A stretch of 64,000 nucleotides of DNA, taken from contig NZ_LN889782.1 in assembly GCF_900009145.1 (NCBI RefSeq), positions 1,433,246-1,497,245 on the forward strand, given 5' to 3'. The notes beneath the pieces were generated by a model. The model did no database searches. It was not told the DNA's origin and worked only from the letters and a program-made list of their open reading frames with translations. This DNA is from Planktothrix tepida PCC 9214. GTDB lineage: Bacteria; Cyanobacteriota; Cyanobacteriia; Cyanobacteriales; Microcoleaceae. This document shows positions 57,298-64,000 of the stretch, piece by piece. Position 1 is the first letter of the stretch, and each line of letters begins with the position of its first letter. The position numbers and the translations under genes are program-made.

Positions 57298-58449
57298 TCA
57301 TGGTATCACGTTGGGAGTAAAGACAGTATGAATTTCTCCCAGTAACACCTCAGAAACTGCCCCTGTTACTGAAGGTAAATTTCCAGGGATTCCTAACCAG
57401 CGCCAATAGGCTAAAACGGCAAACGTGATCGCTTCTTTAAAATCAGCATTTAAGCCTAGTTCAGAAGTGGAAAAAACAGGAATCGGATTAAACAAAGTCT
57501 GTAACCGATATTTCAAATAGCGGTTATGGCTTCCCCCCCCACACAATAAAATTTCATCGGGTAACTGGGGCAAAAATTGACAATAACTGTGATAAATTGA
57601 AGCAGCGGTTAATTCAGTTAATGTCGCTAAAACATCGGCTGCACTTAACTTATAGGGTTCTAGTTCCGTTAAACAGCGTTGCCAATAGTCCCAACCAAAT
57701 AATTCTCGTCCCGTCGATTTTGGGGGCGGTTGTTGAAAAAAATCTTGCTGTAACCATTGTTCTACCAAAGGCAGACAAGGCGTTCCCGTCGCTGCCCAGG
57801 CTCCATCTTTGTCATAACTTTGAGTGCCTTGGGAAAAATATTGTACCGCTAAATCCAGTAACGTATTTCCCGGCCCGGTATCCCAACCTAAGATCGGGGT
57901 AGAGTTCAGTTTCGGTAAATAAGTAACATTGCCAATTCCCCCGATATTTTGAATACAGCGATGATATTGGGGATGACGCAGCAGATAAGCATCCAGAATG
58001 GGAACCAGAGGTGCTCCATGACCTCCGGCGGCAATATCCCCCACCCTAAAGTTACTCACCGTTGTGATCCCTGTTAAATGGGCAATGAGTTCCCCCCGTC
58101 CCAGTTGCAGACTGTAACCGAGTTGGGTGCTTTGGGGAGGACGATGAAACACCGTTTGTCCGTGGGAACCAATGAGATCGGCTGGTTGAGAAGACTGTTG
58201 TAAGGTCATGACAGCCTGAGCAAAGGTTCGGGCGATCGCATCATCCAATTGAGCTAATTCTGCCAGGGAGAGGGGGGTTCCACTGCACACCTGCAAAATT
58301 TGCGATCGCAACTCCGAAGGATAGGGATAAGTTGCTCCTGTCACGAATTCCACCGTCAGATCCCGTTGGCAACCCGTAATCTCAACTAGAGCGACATCAA
58401 TCCCATCAACGGAGGTTCCACTGATCAAACCCATTACACGCATTATCAA
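57298..58449 (-). CDS. anmK: Anhydro-N-acetylmuramic acid kinase AnmK
   Basis: Recycles peptidoglycan anhydro-MurNAc to MurNAc-6-phosphate using ATP. Motifs: [15 protein letters not shown] at the start, [38 protein letters not shown] and [12 protein letters not shown]. An inner ATG at 58443 is an alternative start. Length (383) is typical. It begins 10 bases after the PP2C gene stop on the same strand. Confidence 0.95.
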   Translation of the reverse strand: MIMRVMGLISGTSVDGIDVALVEITGCQRDLTVEFVTGATYPYPSELRSQILQVCSGTPLSLAELAQLDDAIARTFAQAVMTLQQSSQPADLIGSHGQTVFHRPPQSTQLGYSLQLGRGELIAHLTGITTVSNFRVGDIAAGGHGAPLVPILDAYLLRHPQYHRCIQNIGGIGNVTYLPKLNSTPILGWDTGPGNTLLDLAVQYFSQGTQSYDKDGAWAATGTPCLPLVEQWLQQDFFQQPPPKSTGRELFGWDYWQRCLTELEPYKLSAADVLATLTELTAASIYHSYCQFLPQLPDEILLCGGGSHNRYLKYRLQTLFNPIPVFSTSELGLNADFKEAITFAVLAYWRWLGIPGNLPSVTGAVSEVLLGEIHTVFTPNVIP

Positions 58450-58459
58450 TTACCGGGGA

Positions 58460-59200
58460 TTAACTCTCTACCGATCCAACCGCGACCACAATAACGGTAA
58501 TATTGTCCCGCCCTTCCCGGTCTTTTGCTTCTTTGACTAAAGCCTTCGCTGCGGCTTCACAAGCTCGAATGGATTTGAGGTTAGCCGTGATGATTGTATC
58601 TGAAAGTTCTTCCGTCAACCCATCACTACACAACAACAAACGATCTCCCGGTTGTACATCCATCTGATCAATACTAATTTCCGAAAGATCTTCGCGTCCC
58701 AAACATTGAGACAGAACATGACGCCAAGGATGAGAACGAGCCTCATCAGCAGTTAAGGCATTACGTTTCACCGCTTGAGCCACCCAAGTTTGATCTTCTG
58801 TAATTTGTTGTAACTGATGTCCGCGCAAACGATATAAACGAGAATCTCCGACATTGGCAAACCAAGGGTTCTCCTGATCTTCTCGGAATAAGGCGACAAC
58901 CGCCGTTGTTCCCATGTCGGAGCGTTCAGGATGTTTTTGTTGATCCTTTAAAATAGCGTTGTTGGCGGCGACAAACGCATTTTTGAGGAGAATTGGGGAT
59001 TGATCAGAACTCTCCCAATGCTCAAGGATGTATTCTTTAATGGTTTGGGAGGCAATCAAACTCGCCTCCTGACCTCCGGCGTGTCCGCCCATGCCATCAG
59101 CAACAATGAAAAAACGGCCATCAGGATCAATATAGTAAGCATCTTGGTTGACGTTCCGAACATTGCCTGTATCCGTCATCCCAGCGAAATAACGTTTCAT
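58460..59200 (-). CDS. PPM/PP2C-type protein phosphatase
   Basis: Metal-dependent Ser/Thr phosphatase of the bacterial PP2C family. With the start at ATG 59200 it opens MKRYFAGMTDTGNVRNVNQDA. Metal motifs VADGMGGHAGG, LLCSDGLTEE and GRDNITVIVV are all present. The frame is open to a TTG at 59233, but family members usually start here. It is likely co-transcribed with anmK. Confidence 0.93.
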   Translation of the reverse strand: MKRYFAGMTDTGNVRNVNQDAYYIDPDGRFFIVADGMGGHAGGQEASLIASQTIKEYILEHWESSDQSPILLKNAFVAANNAILKDQQKHPERSDMGTTAVVALFREDQENPWFANVGDSRLYRLRGHQLQQITEDQTWVAQAVKRNALTADEARSHPWRHVLSQCLGREDLSEISIDQMDVQPGDRLLLCSDGLTEELSDTIITANLKSIRACEAAAKALVKEAKDREGRDNITVIVVAVGSVES

Positions 59201-59333
59201 ACACAAATATTGGTTGATATCTAAAACTCCCAAGCGGGTTTTATCCTAAAATTTTCCAATATCTGCTGATCAGGATGCGTTTAAAGAGGGCTAGGATCAA
59301 TCAAAATCTCGGAGTCTAAACGGAATCGTTGAT

Positions 59334-61103
59334 TTACATCATCCGATCCAAACGATCAATCCGTCGCAACAACCTTAAGAAAGCAATTCCTAGACCAACA
59401 GCTAAGAATAATACAACGAGAGCTAATCCCACCTTATCACTAATCAATAACAGTGTAGCTGATAGAGTGAAGGCACTGATCAGTACCGCGTAATTTGTCC
59501 CCATTTGGACATTACTCACCCGTCTTAATACCCGGTCGGTTTCCGCAAGACGAACCCGCATTCGGATATCTCCTTGTTCGAGTTTTTCCAAGGTATCTTC
59601 AATGCGTCCGGGTAAGCCTAACGCAGAAGAACTCACTTGAACCGCTTGGCGGCTGAGTTCATTAAAAATACTATTCGCGGTATTGGGAAGATTTCCATTA
59701 GACATAAGCTGCATGGCAAACGGCTGTGCCACCTCCATAAAGTTAAATTCCGGGTCGAGTCCTTTTCCGACGCCTTCTAAGGTCGAGAAAGCCCGCATTA
59801 CAAAGGTAAAGGTTGCGGGAAATCGAAAGGGTTGGTCATAAGCAATTTCATAAAGATCATCACTAATGGAAGCAATAGATTGATTTTCAAAGGGTTGATC
59901 CATAAAGTGATCTAACATATATTGAATCGACCGACGCACCGGCCCCATATCCCCTGTGGGTGCGAGTGCTCCGACCGCAATCAAAGATTTCATCACCCGA
60001 TCCCCATCTTTTTGAGTAATCCCAAATAGGGTTTCCATGAGTTTTTCTCGCAGATTGGACGTAATTTGTCCCATCATGCCAAAATCATAAAAAATCAGTT
60101 CGCCACCGGGACTGACCGCAATATTTCCGGGGTGGGGATCGGCATGGAAAAAGCCATGATTTAGGAGTTGTTGTAAATAAGCTTTAGCTCCCATTTGGGC
60201 AAGTTCTTTGCGATCAAGTCCTGATGCTTCCAAGGCTTCATAATTGCTAATTTTAATCCCTGGAATATATTCTAAGGTCAGAACTCTAGGGGAGGTATAT
60301 TGCCAAGAAACTCGGGGTACTTTTACCCAATCACAATCGCGGAAATTACGGCGGAACGTATCGGCATTGCGACCTTCATTCAGGTAGTCAATTTCTAACC
60401 ATAAAATCCGGCAACATTCATCATAAATACCGACCCAATCTCGACCTTTTCCCCAACGGGGATGATTTTGGAAGTACCGAGCAATGCCTCGCAGAATCGC
60501 TAAATCAATTTCAAATAGTTTTTTCAGTCCGGGGCGCTGAACTTTAACAACAACGTCTGCACCGGAATGCAGTTGGGCTTTATGAACTTGACCCAAACTC
60601 GCTGCTGCTAAGGGAATCGGATCAAAATTTTGGAATAAATCTTGAACGGTTTTACCCAGATCTTCTAGGATAATTTCTTCGGCTTGTTCATAGCTGAAGG
60701 CGGGAACTTTATCTTGGAGTTTTGAGAGTTCTTCTACATATTCGATGGGAAATAAATCGGCACGGGTGGAAAAGAGTTGTCCAACTTTAATAAATGTTGG
60801 CCCTAAATCTAAAAAGGTTTCCCTCACCCATATCGCTTGTGCTCGACGACGAGCATTTTTTTTCTCTTCGGTAAAACCGCCCCGGTAACTCCATTTTTTA
60901 GCATCGATCCACAACCAAGTTAACCACGTCAATACAAACGTCCAAATATCAATAAAACGTCGTTGACGAGAATAATTTTTGCGGTTCCAACGATAAGCTT
61001 TTCCTCCATAATTCTGACGGAGGGGAGTTACAGAAGGCGGATTAATCCGTTGTTCCGCATCGGAACCCCGAATTGAGTGATTAACAGACACGACCGTTTC
61101 CAA
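59334..61103 (-). CDS. ABC1/UbiB-family atypical protein kinase
   Basis: 589 residues. The kinase-like core includes VKVQRPG (catalytic Lys), the HADPHPGNIA loop and YDFGMMG (metal-binding). Two hydrophobic helices at the C-terminus anchor it in a membrane. In plants and cyanobacteria ABC1 kinases affect plastoquinone, tocopherol or carotenoid metabolism. The target here is unknown. Confidence 0.93.
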   Translation of the reverse strand: METVVSVNHSIRGSDAEQRINPPSVTPLRQNYGGKAYRWNRKNYSRQRRFIDIWTFVLTWLTWLWIDAKKWSYRGGFTEEKKNARRRAQAIWVRETFLDLGPTFIKVGQLFSTRADLFPIEYVEELSKLQDKVPAFSYEQAEEIILEDLGKTVQDLFQNFDPIPLAAASLGQVHKAQLHSGADVVVKVQRPGLKKLFEIDLAILRGIARYFQNHPRWGKGRDWVGIYDECCRILWLEIDYLNEGRNADTFRRNFRDCDWVKVPRVSWQYTSPRVLTLEYIPGIKISNYEALEASGLDRKELAQMGAKAYLQQLLNHGFFHADPHPGNIAVSPGGELIFYDFGMMGQITSNLREKLMETLFGITQKDGDRVMKSLIAVGALAPTGDMGPVRRSIQYMLDHFMDQPFENQSIASISDDLYEIAYDQPFRFPATFTFVMRAFSTLEGVGKGLDPEFNFMEVAQPFAMQLMSNGNLPNTANSIFNELSRQAVQVSSSALGLPGRIEDTLEKLEQGDIRMRVRLAETDRVLRRVSNVQMGTNYAVLISAFTLSATLLLISDKVGLALVVLFLAVGLGIAFLRLLRRIDRLDRMM

Positions 61104-61147
61104 AATGAAGTTGACCCAATAAGTGCGTGTTTTTACTACAACAGAGT

Positions 61148-61477
61148 TTACACGGTACGATTGCGATAGCGTTGGAGTTCAGATCGTAATTCCGCCACTT
61201 CCGCCCGTAGTTCGTCAATGGTGGCTTGCAAATCTACAGGTTCACCGTTGGAGGATGGGGAGTTAAAGGGGGAGGAACTATCACTGACAACAGTTCCGGC
61301 TTCTTGGGAGGCGCGTTCCATCACCTGTTGGGTAAATTGTCGCAGATTTTCTTTCTGCTCGGCGTCAAATTTCCCCAGTTCACTCAGGAAGTTTGCCAGA
61401 CCATTTCCCAGTTGTTCGTACAGTCCTTCAGCTAAGGCGCGGCCGACAAAAAACGAATTCACGGCGGGTTTACTCAT
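61148..61477 (-). CDS. Small coiled-coil protein, DUF6825-like
   Basis: 109 residues: a helical N-terminus (FFVGRALAEGLYEQLGNGLANFL), a central Ser-rich linker and a C-terminal coiled coil (DLQATIDELRAEVAELRSELQRY). I associate it with a conserved cyanobacterial family (DUF6825) of unknown role, from memory only. A group II intron is inserted about 20 bases upstream of its ATG, between it and any original promoter. Confidence 0.72.
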   Translation of the reverse strand: MSKPAVNSFFVGRALAEGLYEQLGNGLANFLSELGKFDAEQKENLRQFTQQVMERASQEAGTVVSDSSSPFNSPSSNGEPVDLQATIDELRAEVAELRSELQRYRNRTV

Positions 61478-61542
61478 AAAACTTATAGTTTTGCTAACTA
61501 TTAGGGGTCGAGGGGGGCTTTACAACCCCCAACTCCCATTCA

Positions 61543-61576
61543 GAACCGTGCTTGCGACTTTCATCGCACACGGCTC
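61543..61576 (-). ncRNA. Group II intron domain V
   Basis: A 34-base hairpin with the near-invariant AGC-type start, GATGAAAGTCGC tip and paired GTG/CAC arms. It is the catalytic core of the ribozyme. Confidence 0.93.
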
Positions 61577-63310
61577 CTAGTCTAATTGTCTGTTATCATC
61601 AGAACATCCGGTTTCTTTTGGGTTGTACGACCCATCGGTTGCCGTTTTAGTATCGTGACAATGGCGATGTAATAATTGCAGATTTTTATATTCATCTTTA
61701 CCGCCTAGTGACGTGGGGATGATATGGTCGATCTCTGCAATATCTTCTGGGGTAAAATATTGTCCACAGAAATTGCATTTGCCTTTTTGCTTTTTGAGCA
61801 AAATTGCTACTCGTTTTGGGACATCATAAGATGTTCCTTTTCTTGTACTCCAATACATCCAGTTTCCGTCATACGGTGATGCTTCAGGTCTTACAGTTAC
61901 ATGACGAGTAATAGGTGTTTCTGCATGGGTAAGTAATCTGTAACCTTTTTGGGTTTCAAAATTCCATGTTCTATTACCGTTCTTTTTGAAATAATGTTTC
62001 AGATTTTTGTAACCTGCTTTACCACATCGGCTAACTGTCCATGCTCTTAATCTCAGCCATGTATTATGGTCTAAAAAGGAAAATGTTTCTTTGGAAACAG
62101 CTTTGGAATGGTAGTTACACCATCCTCTTATGACTGGATTTAGGCGTTTGATTAATGCGTATTGAGGTGCAGTTTTGTGGGTTTTAATCACTTCTTTCAC
62201 TTTATCCGCGTGAGCTTTAATTGCCTTTTTACTAGGTTTAATTAGGGTTTTAAATCCTAATTGTTTGGTGTTTCCTCCTGTTGTACCACAATGGTGTTTA
62301 CCAACTGGATATTGTCGGAAATTCCAACCTAGAAAATCGAATCCTGGTTGTACCTTTTCGTCTTTTACTTCGATTTCTCTCAGTGTGTGACAGATTCGGG
62401 TTTTAGTTGGTTTCAGTTCTAACCCGATGGGTTTTAACCATTCTTCGATAGCAATTTGGCACTGTTGTATGATTTCTAATTGTGGACTTATCACCACGAA
62501 ATCATCGGCATATCTGATGACTTGAGCTTGAACGCGGTTATTCTTTTTAGGGAATTTGTGTTTAATTAACTCAATCATTCCATCCAGTGCGATGTTAGCA
62601 AGTAAAGGACTGATGACCCCCCCTTGCGGAGTGCCCGCCTCTGTTGCTTCAAATATGCCGTTATCCATCACTCCAGCTTTCAACCATTGTCTGATTTGGG
62701 CTTTTATTGTTGATGGACAATCAATTTTGGACAGTAGGTAATCATGATTAATCTGGTCAAAACACTTTGAGATGTCAGCATCTAGGATGTAATATTCACC
62801 TTTGCTGATGCTTTGGAAGATTCGTGACATCGCGTCATGGGCAGAGCGTCCGGGTCTAAACCCGTAACTTTCACCCTCGAATCTGGCTTCCCATTGAGGT
62901 TCTAATGCCAATTTAACCAAGGCTTGCCTGACTCTATCTTGTAGAGTTGGGATTCCTAAAGGACGTTTTTCTCCGTTAGGTTTGGGTATCCATTTTCTTC
63001 GGAGTGGTTTCGCCTTTTGGTATTTACTCAGGTTTTGAGCAAGTTCTAGTCGTTGCTTGGGTGTGATGGATTTAATGCCATCAACCCCGGCTGTTTTCTT
63101 GCCCTGATTATCTTGAGTAACCCTTCTGATTGCTAAGAGTTTGGCGTAATATGACTTAACTAGAAGTTTTTGGAGCTTTCGAGCTTTCGCATTTTGTCCC
63201 GATAATGATGCTTGGTAAATTCTCTTTTGCAGCTTAAATACTACCCGTTGGACTTTCGCCCAATTGATAGAATTCCATGCTTCCGTAGTCTTGGTTATAC
63301 TCGTTTTCAC
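61577..63310 (-). CDS. ltrA: Group II intron reverse transcriptase/maturase with HNH endonuclease
   Basis: 577 residues. RT domain with GVDGIKSITP, GTPQGGVISPLLANI and the active site YADD (about residue 267), then the maturase (X) domain, and an HNH endonuclease domain (CNFCGQYF...EIDHIIP...LQLLHRHCH, about 510-560). All parts look intact, so the intron may be mobile. It is coded in domain IV of the intron. Confidence 0.96.
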   Translation of the reverse strand: MKTSITKTTEAWNSINWAKVQRVVFKLQKRIYQASLSGQNAKARKLQKLLVKSYYAKLLAIRRVTQDNQGKKTAGVDGIKSITPKQRLELAQNLSKYQKAKPLRRKWIPKPNGEKRPLGIPTLQDRVRQALVKLALEPQWEARFEGESYGFRPGRSAHDAMSRIFQSISKGEYYILDADISKCFDQINHDYLLSKIDCPSTIKAQIRQWLKAGVMDNGIFEATEAGTPQGGVISPLLANIALDGMIELIKHKFPKKNNRVQAQVIRYADDFVVISPQLEIIQQCQIAIEEWLKPIGLELKPTKTRICHTLREIEVKDEKVQPGFDFLGWNFRQYPVGKHHCGTTGGNTKQLGFKTLIKPSKKAIKAHADKVKEVIKTHKTAPQYALIKRLNPVIRGWCNYHSKAVSKETFSFLDHNTWLRLRAWTVSRCGKAGYKNLKHYFKKNGNRTWNFETQKGYRLLTHAETPITRHVTVRPEASPYDGNWMYWSTRKGTSYDVPKRVAILLKKQKGKCNFCGQYFTPEDIAEIDHIIPTSLGGKDEYKNLQLLHRHCHDTKTATDGSYNPKETGCSDDNRQLD

Positions 63311-63862
63311 CGTTTTTACTGCTAATTGAAACCTTACCTAACAACTAAACCGGAATCTATCAGCGTATCCTAAATATTACATCTAGGCTTTAGCTTCTGA
63401 CTCCATCTCTGGCCCTCATAACATACGCTTTAGATTTGTAGCTACCTAACAGTATTCGACCACTGTAGGAGTATATGAGGGGTTTTAACGTTCCTTGAAA
63501 ATGGGTTTATTGCCTTTAGAATCATCCTATCTGCCGGGGTACTTTTGGGAGTCTAAGTAAGTGTTATACGGAATTAACCTTACCTTTTATAGAGGGTTTG
63601 TTGAGCCCCCTACCTTTTCCCCTTGTTCTTTTGAACGCAGCGTAATCAAGTCAATTTCGCTACTTAATTTTTACGACAGTTCAAGCCGGATGTTTACTTT
63701 CGTTATTCTTGGGCAATTGGCTAGAGAAATTCTTAGATTTTGACTTAAATCCGTTTTCCCGTTACTCCCAGCTTCAGTGTTTTGATAATCAGTCTGACAC
63801 TGTGGGAATTGCCGAATCTCTTTGGAATAGGCTACCGTACTTTATTATTCGGAAAGCCGCAC

Positions 63863-64000
63863 CATTGACTCCGAGATTGACCTTCCTTTAAGGTCACATT
63901 TTCAAAGTTAAGATAGATTTAATTGGATTTACTATTGATTTAGCATCAATTACCAATTGTCTGAACCTATCTCCCTGCTTACGTTTCGGTGTTTAAACCT
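63863..64000. other. 5' exon flank of the group II intron
   Basis: 138 bases up to the window edge. No gene is seen on either strand. On the minus strand this is the region that lay upstream of the 61148-61477 gene before the intron inserted. Confidence 0.6.

Larger units (their letters stand above)
61498..63862 (-). mobile_element. Group II intron, complete, with maturase ORF
   Basis: The 5' end reads GTGCGGC at 63862 going down (consensus GUGYG). A 550-base domain I-III region precedes the ORF. Domain V is the 34-base hairpin at 61576-61543 (GAGCCGTGTGCG...GCACGGTTC), which begins directly after the ORF stop. Domain VI follows with a G-rich/C-rich stem, and the 3' end is near 61498-61500. 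A possible EBS1 (ATTGACT, 63655-63649) matches the 5' exon AGTCAAT just upstream. Confidence 0.93.

Noticed and set aside
63561-63891. Short plus-strand frames in the intron 5' part
   Set aside because: They lie in structured intron RNA (domains I-III) on the opposite strand and lack protein-like sequence.

Overview
The window looks like chromosome from a filamentous, Oscillatoriales-type cyanobacterium (Planktothrix, Oscillatoria or Microcoleus-like; the genus is inference). Supporting signs are nblA, the omega-3 desaturase desB, a trnL-UAA gene split by the cyanobacterial group I intron, more than twenty HIP1 octamers (GCGATCGC, about one expected by chance), heptanucleotide tandem repeats (STRRs), and many families mainly seen in cyanobacteria (DUF928, DUF3082, DUF3370, CHAT-TPR, CHASE2 cyclases, AAA-WD40). 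Base composition is AT-rich and gene density is high. No phage or plasmid genes were seen.

Layout. 1-5.2 kb: a 5'-truncated membrane hydrolase-like gene, desB with a clear terminator, and a small unknown gene. 5.2-10.6 kb: a repeat cluster, a secreted PPC-like protein, a 14-repeat AAA-WD40 protein, and a family 3 solute-binding protein. 10.6-13.4 kb: minus-strand housekeeping block (NTF2-like, rsmA, ispE, DUF3082). 13.5-18.5 kb: a TPR protein, a DUF433/DUF5615 toxin-antitoxin pair, a YkuD transpeptidase, a coiled-coil protein and a site-2 protease with CBS domains. 18.8-24.7 kb: a polysaccharide block (UDP-sugar epimerase, UDP-sugar dehydrogenase, deacetylase, GT2) with a divergent polytopic membrane protein. 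24.8-30.3 kb: three co-directional genes, CHAT-TPR, DUF928 and a CHASE2 cyclase. These suggest a periplasm-to-cytoplasm signalling unit and are the best candidate for an undescribed system. 30.3-40.4 kb: heptamer repeats, CIRCE plus a groES-less groEL, DUF3370, tRNA-Asn, a YacP-like nuclease, a hydrolase, GNAT, pheS, secreted proteins and folC. 40.5-47.4 kb: a GAF-PAS-GGDEF-EAL protein, a PIN toxin-antitoxin pair, the split trnL, and an unrecognised two-gene membrane locus. 47.7-54.6 kb: HAD, PmbA, PlsC, metG, a LabA-like NYN protein and LptC. 54.6-61.5 kb: small membrane proteins, nblA with a textbook NtcA promoter, anmK, a PP2C phosphatase, an ABC1 kinase and a small coiled-coil protein. 61.5-63.9 kb: a full group II intron encoding an RT-HNH maturase, inserted just upstream of that coiled-coil gene.

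Functional links. Several genes sense or relay state: NtcA-driven nblA (nitrogen starvation and phycobilisome loss), the CHASE2 cyclase (probably cAMP), the GGDEF-EAL protein (c-di-GMP), CIRCE/HrcA control of groEL, and a PP2C phosphatase. Much of the rest serves the envelope: YkuD, AnmK, LptC, PlsC, the polysaccharide block and many secreted proteins. Function calls come from reading motifs and remembered families; no searches were run.
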